A DNA stretch of 64,000 nt from Pleomorphomonas oryzae DSM 16300 (GTDB lineage: Bacteria; Pseudomonadota; Alphaproteobacteria; Rhizobiales; Pleomorphomonadaceae), in NCBI RefSeq assembly GCF_000422965.1, contig NZ_AUHB01000006.1, forward strand, positions 186,001 through 250,000, given 5' to 3'. The position numbers were made by a program, and so were the translations under genes. Under the pieces are notes generated by a model. That model saw only the letters and a list, made by a program, of their open reading frames with translations. It searched no databases and was not told where the DNA came from. Positions 35,891 through 45,961 of this stretch are shown piece after piece; the first letter of the stretch is position 1; each line of letters starts with the position of its first letter.

Positions 35891-38323
35891 TCAGTGCGCG
35901 GTGATCGACGTCAAATCGCCCGCTTCAGCATCAGCCACCGGCGCAGCCGCCGGTTCCTTCGATTCGTCCCACGAAATTGGCTCCAGCGGCTTCACCAGAG
36001 CCACCTTCAGCACGTCATCCATATGGGCAACCGGGATGACTTCCATGCCGTTCCGGACGTTCTCGGGAATGTCGGCAAGGTCCTTGGCGTTCTCGTCGGG
36101 AATCAGCACTGTCTTGATGCCGCCGCGATGGGCTGCGAGCAGCTTCTCCTTGAGACCGCCGATCGGCAGCACGCGGCCGCGCAAGGTGATTTCGCCGGTC
36201 ATGGCAACATCGTGACGCACCGCAACGCCGGTCATCACCGACACGATGGATGTGACCATGGCGATACCGGCCGACGGACCATCCTTGGGCGTTGCGCCTT
36301 CCGGCACGTGCACGTGGATGTCGCGCTTGTCGAACAGCGGCGGCTCGATGCCGAAATCGATGGCCCGCGAACGGACATAGGAAGCCGCCGCAGAGATCGA
36401 TTCCTTCATCACGTCCTTCAGGTTGCCGGTCACCGTCATGCGGCCCTTGCCAGGCAAGCGCACGCTTTCGATGGTGAGCAACTCACCGCCGACTTCGGTC
36501 CAGGCAAGACCCGTGACGACGCCGACCTGGTCGGTGCCATCCGCCTCGCCATGCCGGAAGCGCGGCACGCCGAGATACTGTTCGACTTTCTCCGGCGTCA
36601 CCGTGATCGACTTCACCAAGCCCTTCGACTTCTGAAGTTCGGTCACCGCCTTGCGAGCAAGCGACATCATCTCGCGGTCGAGGTTACGAACGCCGGCCTC
36701 ACGCGTGTACTGACGGATCACCGTGCGGATGGCGTCGTCGGTGATCTCGTATTCGCCGGGCCGCAGGCCGTGGTCGGCGATCGATTTCGACAACAGGTGC
36801 CGCTTGGCGATCTCGACCTTTTCGTCCTCGGTGTAACCGGCGATCCGGATGATCTCCATACGGTCCATCAGCGGGCCGGGGATATTCAGCGTGTTGGCCG
36901 TCGTCACGAACATCACGTCCGAGAGGTCGTATTCCACCTCCAGATAGTGATCCATGAAGGTGTGGTTCTGCTCGGGGTCGAGAACCTCCAGCAGGGCCGA
37001 TGACGGGTCGCCGCGGAAATCCATGCCCATCTTGTCGATCTCGTCGAGCAGGAAGAGCGGATTGGACTTCTTGGCCTTCTTCATCGACTGGATGACCTTG
37101 CCGGGCATCGAGCCGATATAAGTGCGGCGGTGACCGCGGATCTCAGCCTCGTCACGCACGCCGCCCAGCGACATGCGCACATATTCGCGGCCGGTCGCCT
37201 TGGCGATCGACTTGGCGAGCGAGGTCTTGCCGACGCCCGGAGGACCAACGAGGCAGATGATCGGCCCCTTCAGCTTGTTGGCCCGGCTCTGCACCGCCAG
37301 ATATTCAATGATGCGTTCCTTGACCTTGTCGAGGCCGAAATGATCCTCATTCAGGACCGCCTCGGCATAGGCGAGGTCATCGCGCGTCTTGGAACGGGCC
37401 TTCCAGGGGATACCGAGAATCCAGTCGAGATAGTTGCGGACAACCGTGGCCTCGGCCGACATCGGCGACATCTGGCGCAGCTTCTTCAGCTCAGCCGTCG
37501 CCTTCTCGCGCGCTTCCTTGGAGAGCTTGGTGCGCTTGATACGCTCCTCGAGTTCGGCAAGTTCGTCCTTGCCTTCCTCGCCGTCGCCGAGCTCCTTCTG
37601 GATCGCCTTCATCTGCTCGTTGAGATAGTACTCGCGCTGCGTCTTCTCCATCTGCCGCTTGACGCGGCTGCGGATGCGCTTTTCCACCTGCAGGACAGAG
37701 ATCTCACTCTCCATCAGGCCGAGCACGCGCTCGAGCCGCTCGACCACCGACTTCAAGGACAGGACGTCCTGCTTCTCGGAGATCTTGACGGCCAGATGGC
37801 TGGCGATGGTATCGGCGAGCTTGGCGTAGTCGTCGATCTCCTTGATGGTGCCGAGCACCTCGGGAGAGACCTTCTTGTTCAGTTTGACGTAGTTGTCGAA
37901 CTCGACCAGCACGGAGCGGGCCAGCGCCTCGACCTCGACGCGATCACTCTCGACCTCTTCGATCGGGCGAACTTCGGCCTCGAAATAGTCGGTGCGGTCG
38001 ATGAAATTGATCACCTCGGCCCGGCGAGCGCCTTCGACCAGCACCTTCACCGTGCCGTCGGGCAGCTTCAGGAGCTGAAGCACCGTTGCGAGCGTGCCAA
38101 CCGTATAGATGTCGGCAGAGGCAGGATCATCATCGGAAGCGTTTCTCTGGGTCGCCAGCAGGATCTGCTTGTCGGCCGTCATCACTTCTTCGAGGGCGCG
38201 AATGGACTTTTCGCGGCCGACGAACAGCGGCACGATCATGTGCGGGAAAACGACGATGTCGCGAAGCGGCAAGACAGGGAAGACGTCCCGTTCGGCGCCG
38301 GTCGCTGGAGTGGATGCGGCCAT
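35891..38323 (-). CDS. lon: ATP-dependent protease Lon
   Basis: The 810-residue protease has an N-terminal substrate domain ([20 protein letters not shown]), a coiled-coil middle, an AAA+ domain with Walker [16 protein letters not shown] near residue 360 and Walker [11 protein letters not shown], and a C-terminal protease domain with the catalytic Ser in [17 protein letters not shown] and Lys in [14 protein letters not shown]. It degrades misfolded and regulatory proteins. The ATG at 38323 starts the conserved part; the open frame upstream is not conserved. An acidic tail ([14 protein letters not shown]) ends the protein. An RpoH-type promoter is visible at 38548-38576. Confidence 0.97.
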   Translation of the reverse strand: MAASTPATGAERDVFPVLPLRDIVVFPHMIVPLFVGREKSIRALEEVMTADKQILLATQRNASDDDPASADIYTVGTLATVLQLLKLPDGTVKVLVEGARRAEVINFIDRTDYFEAEVRPIEEVESDRVEVEALARSVLVEFDNYVKLNKKVSPEVLGTIKEIDDYAKLADTIASHLAVKISEKQDVLSLKSVVERLERVLGLMESEISVLQVEKRIRSRVKRQMEKTQREYYLNEQMKAIQKELGDGEEGKDELAELEERIKRTKLSKEAREKATAELKKLRQMSPMSAEATVVRNYLDWILGIPWKARSKTRDDLAYAEAVLNEDHFGLDKVKERIIEYLAVQSRANKLKGPIICLVGPPGVGKTSLAKSIAKATGREYVRMSLGGVRDEAEIRGHRRTYIGSMPGKVIQSMKKAKKSNPLFLLDEIDKMGMDFRGDPSSALLEVLDPEQNHTFMDHYLEVEYDLSDVMFVTTANTLNIPGPLMDRMEIIRIAGYTEDEKVEIAKRHLLSKSIADHGLRPGEYEITDDAIRTVIRQYTREAGVRNLDREMMSLARKAVTELQKSKGLVKSITVTPEKVEQYLGVPRFRHGEADGTDQVGVVTGLAWTEVGGELLTIESVRLPGKGRMTVTGNLKDVMKESISAAASYVRSRAIDFGIEPPLFDKRDIHVHVPEGATPKDGPSAGIAMVTSIVSVMTGVAVRHDVAMTGEITLRGRVLPIGGLKEKLLAAHRGGIKTVLIPDENAKDLADIPENVRNGMEVIPVAHMDDVLKVALVKPLEPISWDESKEPAAAPVADAEAGDLTSITAH

Positions 38324-38547
38324 GGGGTGGTTTCCTTTCTGGTGGCCCGCCGGTTCAGCCTGTAGGCACCGGCGTCCGTCGCACGCGGTTTTCGGCAAGG
38401 GCCGCCGACCGAATCATCGGAAGGCCCTGGTTCGGCAACGGGTGAGAGGATCGAAGGGATTGATCCGCTGCGTGGCCGTCCGATCCGCCCCATCATGGGC
38501 GCGAAGCCAGACGCCTTCCCGTTTCCGTCGCCGCCGCGTAAGCGGAT

Positions 38548-38576
38548 ACATGGATCGCGGCGACTGTGCTTTCAAG
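38548..38576 (-). promoter_or_regulatory. Candidate RpoH (heat shock) promoter of lon
   Basis: On the minus strand CTTGAA (38576-38571) is followed after 17 bases by CCATGT (38553-38548). This fits the alphaproteobacterial RpoH pattern CTTGAA-N(16-17)-CCATAT with one mismatch. It would give a leader of about 215 bases before the lon ATG. lon is a classical RpoH target. Confidence 0.6.
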
Positions 38577-38631
38577 GCCTTGACACGAAAGCGTCATTGG
38601 CCCGACGCACGACGCTCCCGACCCTCAGGGC

Positions 38632-38670
38632 CGGGAAAACGGACGGCAAAAACTCCATCGCCGTCCGAAG
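38632..38670 (-). terminator. Terminator of clpX
   Basis: On the minus strand CGGACGGC (38667-38660) pairs with GCCGTCCG (38647-38640) and is followed by TTTTCC, starting about ten bases after the clpX stop. lon is therefore at least partly separate from clpX. Confidence 0.7.
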
Positions 38671-38677
38671 AAATCTG

Positions 38678-39940
38678 TCAGGCACCCGTGCCCGTATCGT
38701 CGAGGCGCTCGCCGTAGACATAGATCGGCTTGGCCTTGCCGCCGACGACATCGGCGGAAATCACCACTTCCGTCACATCCTCAAGGTTCGGCAGCTCGTA
38801 CATGGTTTCGAGCAGGATGCCTTCCATGATCGAGCGGAGGCCGCGAGCACCGGTCTTGCGGTCGATCGCCCTGCGGGCAATCGCCGACAGCGCGTCTTCC
38901 TGGAAGGAGAGCTTGACGTTCTCCATTTCGAACAGACGCTGATACTGCTTGACCAGGGCGTTTTTCGGCTCGGTGAGAATGATCACCAGGGCCGGTTCGT
39001 CGAGATCCTCCAGGGTGGCAAGTACCGGCAGACGACCAACGAATTCCGGGATCAGGCCGAATTTCAGCAGATCCTCAGGCTCCACCTGGGCGAACAGCTC
39101 GCCGGTACGCCGATCCTCGGGAGCGGTCACCTGCGCCTGGAAGCCGATCGACGTCGACTTGCCACGCGCCGAGATGATCTTCTCAAGGCCGGCGAAGGCG
39201 CCACCGCAGATGAACAGGATGTTGGTGGTATCGACCTGCAGGAATTCCTGCTGCGGATGCTTGCGGCCACCCTGCGGCGGCACCGAAGCGACGGTGCCTT
39301 CCATGATCTTCAACAGCGCCTGCTGCACACCCTCGCCCGATACGTCGCGGGTAATCGACGGGTTGTCGGACTTACGAGAAATCTTGTCGACCTCGTCGAT
39401 GTAGACGATGCCGCGCTGGGCACGCTCGACATTGTAGTCGGCCGCCTGCAGCAGCTTCAGAATGATGTTCTCGACGTCCTCGCCGACATAACCGGCCTCG
39501 GTCAGCGTCGTCGCGTCGGACATGGTGAACGGCACGTCGATGATACGGGCCAGCGTCTGGGCCAGCAGCGTCTTGCCCGAACCGGTCGGGCCGATCAGCA
39601 TGATGTTCGACTTGGCCAACTCGACGTCGTTGTTCTTCGACGCGTGGTTGAGGCGCTTGTAGTGGTTGTGAACCGCCACAGCCAGCACCTTCTTGGCCTT
39701 ATCCTGGCCGATAACGTAGTCGTCGAGCACCTTACGGATTTCCGAAGGCGTCGGCACGCCATCCCGCGACTTCACGAGATTGGACTTCGACTCCTCACGG
39801 ATGATGTCCATGCAGAGTTCAACGCATTCATCGCAGATGAACACCGTCGGTCCCGCGATGAGCTTGCGGACTTCATGCTGGCTCTTGCCGCAGAACGAAC
39901 AGTAGAGGGTGTTCTTCGACTCGCCGCTAACCTTGGTCAT
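38678..39940 (-). CDS. clpX: ATP-dependent Clp protease ATP-binding subunit ClpX
   Basis: The 420-residue unfoldase feeds substrates to ClpP. An N-terminal zinc-binding domain has [18 protein letters not shown] and [10 protein letters not shown] (four Cys). The AAA+ module has Walker [18 protein letters not shown] near residue 115, Walker [11 protein letters not shown], the pore loop GYVGEDVEN, the ClpP-binding IGF loop STSIGFQAQ, sensor RLPVLATL and the C-terminal [13 protein letters not shown]. The ATG at 39940 was chosen because it begins the zinc domain. clpP lies 202 bases upstream in the same direction. Confidence 0.97.
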   Translation of the reverse strand: MTKVSGESKNTLYCSFCGKSQHEVRKLIAGPTVFICDECVELCMDIIREESKSNLVKSRDGVPTPSEIRKVLDDYVIGQDKAKKVLAVAVHNHYKRLNHASKNNDVELAKSNIMLIGPTGSGKTLLAQTLARIIDVPFTMSDATTLTEAGYVGEDVENIILKLLQAADYNVERAQRGIVYIDEVDKISRKSDNPSITRDVSGEGVQQALLKIMEGTVASVPPQGGRKHPQQEFLQVDTTNILFICGGAFAGLEKIISARGKSTSIGFQAQVTAPEDRRTGELFAQVEPEDLLKFGLIPEFVGRLPVLATLEDLDEPALVIILTEPKNALVKQYQRLFEMENVKLSFQEDALSAIARRAIDRKTGARGLRSIMEGILLETMYELPNLEDVTEVVISADVVGGKAKPIYVYGERLDDTGTGA

Positions 39941-40142
39941 CCAATCATTCCCGCTCGGTTGACGGACGGCCCATCTCCCGCCCATGGGCGGGTGCCGGAC
40001 CGAACCTTCCTTCTCGAACCCTTCCTCAGTGGTCGAATCCGCCGAAACCACCACCTACGCATGCTGCGCGATAAGGACTCAAGATAGCTTTAACGTACCG
40101 ATCTCAAAGCGCCGCCGCCAACGGCGCCGGCAAACCTGTTTC

Positions 40143-40769
40143 TCAGGGCAGTTCAGGAACCGCCCGCTTCGCGATGACGTCGTCGACAAGACCAAACGCC
40201 TTGGCCGCCTCCGCATCCATAAAGTTGTCGCGTTCAAGCGCCTCTTCGACCACAGCAAGATCCCGGCCGGTGTGGTGGACGTAGATATCGTTGAGCCGGC
40301 GCTTCAGTTTCAGGATCTCCTGAGCGTGCAGCATGATATCCGCCGCCTGACCACGGAAACCGCCCGACGGCTGATGAACCATGATACGGGCGTTAGGCAG
40401 CGAGAAGCGCATACCCGGCTCACCGGCGCAGAGCAGCAACGAACCCATCGACGCCGCCTGGCCGATGCAGAGCGTCGCCACCTTCGGGCGGATGAACTGC
40501 ATGGTGTCGTAGATGGCAAGGCCCGCCGTCACATAGCCGCCGGGAGAGTTGATGTAGAGAGAGATCTCCTTATTGGGGTTCTCCGACTCCAAAAAAAGCA
40601 GCTGCGCGCTCACCAGCGTCGCGACGCCATCGTCGATACCGCCAGTAATGAAGATGATCCGCTCCTTGAGGAGGCGCGAGAAAATATCATAGGCACGCTC
40701 GCCACGGTTCGTCTGCTCGACGACCATCGGGACCAGTGTGCTCATGGTGAAATCGACAGGATCCTTCAT
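40143..40769 (-). CDS. clpP: ATP-dependent Clp protease proteolytic subunit ClpP
   Basis: The 208-residue serine protease has the N-terminal axial loop ([20 protein letters not shown]), [20 protein letters not shown], the catalytic Ser107 in [12 protein letters not shown] and His132 in [11 protein letters not shown]; the active-site Asp lies in the following handle region ([11 protein letters not shown] nearby). GAGGGAACGT precedes the ATG at 40769; the frame upstream is not conserved. It is the first gene of clpP-clpX-lon, the standard order in proteobacteria, and follows tig, its usual upstream neighbour. Confidence 0.97.
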   Translation of the reverse strand: MKDPVDFTMSTLVPMVVEQTNRGERAYDIFSRLLKERIIFITGGIDDGVATLVSAQLLFLESENPNKEISLYINSPGGYVTAGLAIYDTMQFIRPKVATLCIGQAASMGSLLLCAGEPGMRFSLPNARIMVHQPSGGFRGQAADIMLHAQEILKLKRRLNDIYVHHTGRDLAVVEEALERDNFMDAEAAKAFGLVDDVIAKRAVPELP

Positions 40770-41040
40770 ACGTTCCCTCGGCTTTCGACGGACGAACCGC
40801 TCTTTCCAAACCCCTCTTTGGGCTTTGTGGAGCAGCGGTGGCGTCGCCTGCAAATCACTCTTGCCGTGATCGTTACATCCCAACCCGGCACTTGGCTACA
40901 CCAAAGCCTCTGAATTTTCGATGCATGGTGTACGGCTTTCCTTGCCTCAGTGAGCTTGGGGACACTCCCCACAAAAGCCACTTATGCATCGCCGGCAAAC
41001 TCTGCAAGCGGTCGGAACCACACGCAGGGCTGACAGCCAC
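40770..41040. other. Intergenic region between tig and clpP
   Basis: The gap of 340 bases up to the tig stop holds the tig terminator (41041-41077) and should hold the clpP promoter. No gene and no CTTGAA/CCATAT-type RpoH promoter was recognised by eye. Confidence 0.4.
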
Positions 41041-41078
41041 AAAACGCAACGGGCCGGGGCGTCGCCGCCCCGGCCGCG
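41038..41078 (-). terminator. Terminator of tig
   Basis: On the minus strand GGCCGGGGCG (41075-41066) pairs perfectly with CGCCCCGGCC (41061-41052) around a four-base loop, followed by CGTTGCGTTTT. It lies 32 bases after the tig stop. Confidence 0.8.
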
Positions 41079-41109
41079 GAATTTGTCATAGGCGATACGG
41101 AGAAACCGA

Positions 41110-42459
41110 TCAGACGGCTGGCTCCTCATCGTCCTTGAACAGCTCTTCCTTGCTGACCGTCTTGTCGGTGACCTTGACGAGGCCGAGAAGGACGTCGACC
41201 ACCTTCTCCTCGAACACCGGCGCCTGCAGCGAGGCGAGAGCGTTGGCGTCGCGACGGTAGAAATCGAAGACGGCCTTCTCCTGGCCGGGGAACTGGCGGG
41301 CACGCTCGATCAGGGCGCGCTGCAGTTCCTGCTCGTTGACCTGCACCTTCTCGCGCTCGCCGAACTTCGACAGCACGAGACCGAGACGGACGCGGCGTTC
41401 GGCGATCTTGCGATAGTCGGCGCGGGCCTTTTCCTCGGTGGTGTCTTCATCTTCGAAGGTCTTGCCGGCGGACTTCATCTCGGCTTCGACCTGACCCCAG
41501 ATGGCGTTGAATTCCTGCTCCACCAGCGTTGCCGGCAGATCGAAGGAATACTGGGCGTCGAGAGCGTCGAGCAGCTGGCGCTTCACCTTCTGGCGGGTCT
41601 GGCCGCCGTTCTGGGACTCGATCTGCTGCTTGACGATGTCCTTCAGTGCATCGAGGTTGTCCATGCCGAGCGTCTTGGCCCAGTCGTCGTCAAGCTTCAG
41701 TTCGCCGGGAGCGGCAACCTCAAACACTTCGATGTCGAAGGTCGCCAGCTTGCCGGCCAGATGCTTGGCCTGATAATCCTCCGGGAAGGTCACTTCGATG
41801 ACCTTCTTGTCGCCAACCTTGGCGCCGATCAGCTGCTCCTCGAAGCCGGGAATGAAGCGACCCTGGCCGAGGAAGATGGCGGCACGGTCGTCGGCGCCAC
41901 CGTCGAAGGGCTCGCCGTCGATCTTGCCCAGATAAGAGATGGTCAGACGGTCGCCGTTCTCGGCGGCGGCGCCTTCCTCACGGGCGACGTAGGAACGCGC
42001 GCCCTCGGCGATCTGGGTCAGGCGTTCTTCGACTTCCGAATCGGCAACCTCGACAACCGGGCGCTCAATGGCGATGCCATCGACCGGCGCCAGCTCGAAC
42101 TCCGGCACGATCTCGTAGGAGAGGTCGTAGGCAAGATCGAGATCACCCGACAGGATCTTCTCGGCATCTTCGTCGGAGAGCTTGATCTGCGGCTGCATCG
42201 CCGCCTTCTCGGAGCGCTCTTCGAGGGCCTTGTTCGAGGTCTCACCGATCACGTCGTTGACGATCTCGGCCATGGCCGACTTGCCATAGAGCTTCTTGAG
42301 GTGAGCCTTGGGAACCTTGCCCGGGCGGAAGCCGCGGATCTGGGCACGGCCCTTCAGATCCTCGAGATAGGCGTCGAGCTTTTCAGCGAGTTCGGAGGCC
42401 GTGATGACGATCTTGAGCTCGCGCTTCAGGCCTTCGGTCGAGGTTTCAGTCACCTGCAT
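41110..42459 (-). CDS. tig: Trigger factor (ribosome-bound chaperone, peptidyl-prolyl isomerase)
   Basis: The 449-residue chaperone has the ribosome-binding domain with the signature region AQIRGFRPGKVPKAHLKKLYG near residue 40, a central FKBP-type isomerase domain (about 165-245, NGDRLTISYLGKIDGEPFDG) and a long helical C-terminal arm domain. It meets nascent chains at the exit tunnel. The ATG at 42459 begins MQVTETSTEGLKRELKIVI, the family N-terminus; the frame upstream is not conserved. The acidic tail KEELFKDDEEPAV is typical. It precedes clpP. Confidence 0.97.
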   Translation of the reverse strand: MQVTETSTEGLKRELKIVITASELAEKLDAYLEDLKGRAQIRGFRPGKVPKAHLKKLYGKSAMAEIVNDVIGETSNKALEERSEKAAMQPQIKLSDEDAEKILSGDLDLAYDLSYEIVPEFELAPVDGIAIERPVVEVADSEVEERLTQIAEGARSYVAREEGAAAENGDRLTISYLGKIDGEPFDGGADDRAAIFLGQGRFIPGFEEQLIGAKVGDKKVIEVTFPEDYQAKHLAGKLATFDIEVFEVAAPGELKLDDDWAKTLGMDNLDALKDIVKQQIESQNGGQTRQKVKRQLLDALDAQYSFDLPATLVEQEFNAIWGQVEAEMKSAGKTFEDEDTTEEKARADYRKIAERRVRLGLVLSKFGEREKVQVNEQELQRALIERARQFPGQEKAVFDFYRRDANALASLQAPVFEEKVVDVLLGLVKVTDKTVSKEELFKDDEEPAV

Positions 42460-42628
42460 GGATGTGTTCTTTCGTCTCTGATCCCAAGAACGCCCTTGGA
42501 CCGTTCCGGCGGTTTTCCCTGCCGATTCGATCCGAAGAAGCGGTTCAATTCTGTCTTCACCACCGGCGGGACGCCACGGAGGCGTACCTGACACCGACCG
42601 CATCACCCTCGATCACGGCGGGCCGATC

Positions 42629-42713
42629 TGGTGCGGGCGAAGGGACTTGAACCCCCACGGCTTTCGCCACTGGAACCTAAATCCAGCGTGTCTACCAATT
42701 CCACCACGCCCGC
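42629..42713 (-). tRNA. tRNA-Leu (anticodon UAG)
   Basis: The 85-base class II tRNA starts GCGGGCGTGGTGGAATTGGT, has an anticodon stem CTGGA/TCCAG with loop TTTAGGT, a long variable arm (TGGCGAAAGCCGT), T arm GGGGG-TTCAAGT-CCCTT and acceptor end CGCCCGC followed by A and encoded CCA. Anticodon TAG decodes CUN leucine codons. Confidence 0.96.
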
Positions 42714-42785
42714 GATCCAACCGCGCCGACCATCGCCTCCGATGCTCGAAGCGGGGTCTCCATAGCAAACTTCCCCGCAGGCACA

Positions 42786-42826
42786 AAGCAAAAAGGGGAG
42801 GATTCGTGTTGAACCTCCCCTTTGGT
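42786..42826 (-). terminator. Terminator of the DUF4405 gene
   Basis: On the minus strand AAAGGGGAGG (42823-42814) pairs with CCTCCCCTTTTT (42801-42790) around an 11- to 12-base loop, with five T at the end. It begins about 25 bases after the stop of the gene at 42850. Confidence 0.85.
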
Positions 42827-42849
42827 CGAGTTTGCCGGCTTTGTGGGGC

Positions 42850-43377
42850 TCAAGGCGCAGGCTGAGCGGCAGCGGAAGCCGAGGTCAACGCGGCGCTCAG
42901 AAGATCGAAGCTGTCGCGCCCGGATGCCTGGGCGAGCCCGGCCACGGTGTCTTCCGCCGACTTCACTTCAACGCCGATCGCCTTGAACCGTTCGCTGATC
43001 GTCGCCTCATCGGTGCGGGCCAGCGCGGCCAGCGCCGTCACCGAGGCGTTGTTGAGCGCATTGAATGCCGCCATGCGCGGATTGCCGCCACTCGAAGCGC
43101 CCGCGCCTTCATAGGCAAAGGCGCCGGCGGCAACGAGGCAGACGACGGTCGACACCCACATCGCCGAGCGTCGGAAATAGCTCACGAGCGTTCGCCAGTT
43201 GCGCCAGACGTGCAACCCGAAGGGCACGATGAGGAACATCGAGAGGATTTCGTGCATCTCGCGGAAATATTGATTGCCGACACCGAAGAACAGCGCAACG
43301 CCCGAGACGAGCGAGATCATGAACAGCCACGTCGTGAGCGGCGTGGCGTAGCGCAAGAGGACATCTCTGATAGACAT
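42850..43377 (-). CDS. DUF4405-type membrane protein
   Basis: The 175-residue protein starts MSIRDVLLRYATPLTTWLFM and has three hydrophobic helices in its N-terminal 90 residues. YFREMHEILSMFLIVPFGLHVWRNWRTL contains the two conserved histidines that suggest a b-type haem or metal site in DUF4405 proteins. The C-terminal 85 residues are soluble and Ala-rich (SSGGNPRMAAFNALNNASVT, FKAIGVEVKSAEDTVAGLAQ) and may face the periplasm. The function is unknown; a role in electron transfer is only inferred from the histidines. The ATG at 43377 begins the conserved part, although its ribosome-binding site is weak. Confidence 0.75.
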   Translation of the reverse strand: MSIRDVLLRYATPLTTWLFMISLVSGVALFFGVGNQYFREMHEILSMFLIVPFGLHVWRNWRTLVSYFRRSAMWVSTVVCLVAAGAFAYEGAGASSGGNPRMAAFNALNNASVTALAALARTDEATISERFKAIGVEVKSAEDTVAGLAQASGRDSFDLLSAALTSASAAAQPAP

Positions 43378-43487
43378 AATGTGGACTCGATAAAGGAAGA
43401 AATCCGATGGAAACCCAGCCCCCTGGGTTCCTCTTCTTCCTATCACTCCACCTTACTCCGATCTTCTCGAGAGGGTGCCGAAGTGTA

Positions 43488-43883
43488 TCAAACGGTATCG
43501 GTCGCAGCCTTGCGCTTGCGGCTCGCTTTACGTGCCTTCTCTTCGGCCTTGGCCGCCTCGCTCCGTCTGGCGACCCCGACCGCTGCACGACACCACTCCA
43601 GGAACTCGTCCTGCTCGTCGTAGAGCCGTTCCGGTGCGCGCCAATAAGGCATTTGCACCGTGCGGCCATCCTTGGTCGTGTATTCGAACTGCGGACACTC
43701 CTCAGCGACGAAGCGCCCCCGCGTCTGCTCATCGACCTTGAAATAGAGACTGCCGTCGATCTCCAGCGCGAACACTATGCCATCCTGGTAGATGGAGAGG
43801 CCGCCGAACATCTTGCGGAAGGTCACGCCGCCCAGCGGCTCGGTCAGCTCGCGCAGAAATTCCCTGAAGCCATCGTCCGCCAT
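43488..43883 (-). CDS. TfoX N-terminal domain protein
   Basis: The 131-residue protein begins MADDGFREFLRELTEPLGGV, then TFRKMFGGLSIYQDGIVFAL and YFKVDEQTRGRF, the TfoX/Sxy N-terminal domain. The C-terminal TfoX domain of the gammaproteobacterial competence regulator is absent, replaced by a basic tail rich in Lys and Arg. Such single-domain forms are common in alphaproteobacteria and have no established competence role. The ATG at 43883 has GGGG at good distance; an upstream ATG at 43898 has none. Confidence 0.87.
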   Translation of the reverse strand: MADDGFREFLRELTEPLGGVTFRKMFGGLSIYQDGIVFALEIDGSLYFKVDEQTRGRFVAEECPQFEYTTKDGRTVQMPYWRAPERLYDEQDEFLEWCRAAVGVARRSEAAKAEEKARKASRKRKAATDTV

Positions 43884-43924
43884 GATTGTCCCCGCCATCT
43901 AGCGACAGGAACATAAAGCGAACA

Positions 43925-44587
43925 TCAAGCTCTGTCGAGTCCCATCTGCCAGAAGGCGGCCTCGAGTCGGCTCGCTTGCGCGAAGATGCTGGCGAGCTGG
44001 CGAAAGCGTGCCGGTCCCACCTCGCCGCCGGAAAGCGCGTCGAGATGGCTGATCGTAGAGACCGCCATCAGCTGGTAGCCATCGCCGGCATACTCAGTAA
44101 TCCACGGCGCATAGGGATTGCTGTTGGCGAGCGCACCGGGAATAGCAGCGAGCCGGCGCGCGATCACCGCGTAACCGATCATGCAGGGTGCCAGCGCGAC
44201 GTGGAGGTCGAGAAGATCGCCACGGACGCCCCAGTCGAGCACGAAGCGCGTGTAAGCGGTCGTCGGCATGTCTTCGTCGGCCCCTTCGAGATCGGCCGGG
44301 GCCAGCCCCCAACCGGCGCAGTATTTGACGTGAAGCGCCATCTCGCCATCGAGAATCACTCGAAGACCATCAAGGCCGTAGCGCATCTCCTCCATCGTCC
44401 GGCCCTTGTAGGCGGCAAGCGCGTAGGCACGGGCGAACTGGATCAGGAACAGGTAGTCCTGAACGAGATAATGCCGAAAGGCCGCCTCCGGCAGGGTGCC
44501 GGCCGCCATCATCTCCACGAAGGGATGTTCGACATAGGTACGCCAATCGTCGGCGCTTGCCTCGATGAGACGGTCGAACAAGGTCAT
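43925..44587 (-). CDS. tenA: TenA family thiaminase II-like aminohydrolase
   Basis: The 220-residue all-helical protein matches Ten[41 protein letters not shown] and the Cys in [15 protein letters not shown] near residue 135. TenA hydrolyses aminopyrimidines, which salvages the pyrimidine moiety of thiamine. Its start overlaps the tgt stop by ATGA, so the two are translationally coupled. No thi genes are adjacent. There is no evidence for a regulatory role despite the historical name. Confidence 0.9.
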   Translation of the reverse strand: MTLFDRLIEASADDWRTYVEHPFVEMMAAGTLPEAAFRHYLVQDYLFLIQFARAYALAAYKGRTMEEMRYGLDGLRVILDGEMALHVKYCAGWGLAPADLEGADEDMPTTAYTRFVLDWGVRGDLLDLHVALAPCMIGYAVIARRLAAIPGALANSNPYAPWITEYAGDGYQLMAVSTISHLDALSGGEVGPARFRQLASIFAQASRLEAAFWQMGLDRA

Positions 44588-45720
44588 CCGTTCTCTCCCC
44601 GTGCCCAGGCGGCCTTGGTCTCAGCCTTGAAGTCCTCGAAGCAGCCCGCCTCGATGGCGTCGCGGATGCCCTGCATCAGCGACTGGTAGTAAGCGACGTT
44701 GACCCAGGTGAGCAGCATGGCGCCGAGCGCCTCGCCGGTGCGCACGAGGTGATGGATGTAGGCGCGCGAATAGTCGCGGGCCGCCGGACAATTCGACGTC
44801 GGATCGATCGGACGCGGATCCTCCATGTGGCGGGCGTTCTTGAAGTTGAGTTTGCCGAAGCGGGTATAGGCCAGGCCGTGGCGGCCGGCCCGCGTCGGCA
44901 TGACGCAGTCGAACTGGTCGATACCACGCGCCACGCTTTCAATGATGTCGTCGGGCGTGCCAACGCCCATCAGGTAGCGCGGCTTGTCGCGCGGCAGGAT
45001 CGGATCGACCACATCGATCATCTCAAGCATCACCGCCTGCGGCTCGCCAACGGCGAGGCCGCCCACCGAAAAGCCCTCGAAGGGCATGGCAGAGAGCTCA
45101 AGAGCGCTAGCCTCGCGGAGGGCGGGCACGTCGCCCCCCTGAACGATGCCGTAGAGCCCCTGCCCTTTCTCGGGCCCGCCCATCGCCTCGAACTGCCGAC
45201 GCGACCGCTCGGCCCAGCGCAGGCTGAGCCGCATGCCGCGTTCCACTTCCTTGGGCTCGGCCGGCAGGCGGACGCATTCGTCGAGCTGCATCTGGATATC
45301 GGAGCCGAGCAGCCCCTGAATCTCGATGGACCGCTCGGGCGTCAGCTCGTGGCGGCTACCATCGATATGGCTCTGGAAGGTGACGCCATGCTCGTCCATT
45401 TTCCTGAGCTGGGCGAGCGACATCACCTGGAAGCCGCCGCTGTCGGTCAGGATGGTCTTGTCCCAGGTGGAGAACTTGTGCAGGCCACCAAGCGCCGCCA
45501 CCCGCTCGGCGCCCGGCCGGAGCATCAGGTGATAGGTATTGCCGAGAATAACGTCGGCGCCGGTCGCCTTCACGTCGTCCATGAACATCGCCTTGACCGT
45601 GCCGAGCGTGCCGACCGGCATGAAGGCCGGCGTGCGGACGATGCCGTGCGGCGTGACGATCTCGCCGCGGCGCGCCCGACCGTCGGTCGCAAGCAGGCGA
45701 AAGGAAAAAGGCTGGGTCAT
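44584..45720 (-). CDS. tgt: tRNA-guanine transglycosylase (queuosine pathway)
   Basis: The 378-residue enzyme exchanges G34 of tRNA(Asp, Asn, His, Tyr) for preQ1. Barrel motifs are [33 protein letters not shown] with the catalytic Asp, [31 protein letters not shown] and [20 protein letters not shown]. The region that normally binds zinc with CxCxxC reads S309-N-C311-P-A-A314, so two of three cysteines are missing. The ATG at 45720 starts the conserved MTQPFSF; an ATG six codons upstream is possible. It is coupled to tenA. Confidence 0.95.
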   Translation of the reverse strand: MTQPFSFRLLATDGRARRGEIVTPHGIVRTPAFMPVGTLGTVKAMFMDDVKATGADVILGNTYHLMLRPGAERVAALGGLHKFSTWDKTILTDSGGFQVMSLAQLRKMDEHGVTFQSHIDGSRHELTPERSIEIQGLLGSDIQMQLDECVRLPAEPKEVERGMRLSLRWAERSRRQFEAMGGPEKGQGLYGIVQGGDVPALREASALELSAMPFEGFSVGGLAVGEPQAVMLEMIDVVDPILPRDKPRYLMGVGTPDDIIESVARGIDQFDCVMPTRAGRHGLAYTRFGKLNFKNARHMEDPRPIDPTSNCPAARDYSRAYIHHLVRTGEALGAMLLTWVNVAYYQSLMQGIRDAIEAGCFEDFKAETKAAWARGENG

Positions 45721-45961
45721 CGGCGGTGCTTTCAGCAATAGGACGGCCGTCCCCGCGCATCAACGCAAGGATCGCCGCCCGCCAATAGCGAAAAACACCG
45801 TCGGCAACAACGGCTGTCAGAGACCGCTTTGAAATTCGCTCCGGTGAGTCGGCTGGCCCGGCTTTCGAGAACCGGAGCGCAGCGGACATTTGGTCCGTGA
45901 GCACCGGAAGCGCAGACAAGTCGGGTCAGACGGCCGCCGGAGTAGAATTCCAATCGGTCTC

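Noticed and set aside
38495-40087. 530-codon plus-strand frame antisense to clpX
   Set aside because: Shadow of clpX; no start signal and no family motif.
42603-42791. 62-codon minus-strand frame over the tRNA-Leu gene
   Set aside because: It is translation of the tRNA and its flanks (the string VVELVDTLDLGSS is a common artefact of tRNA-Leu genes).
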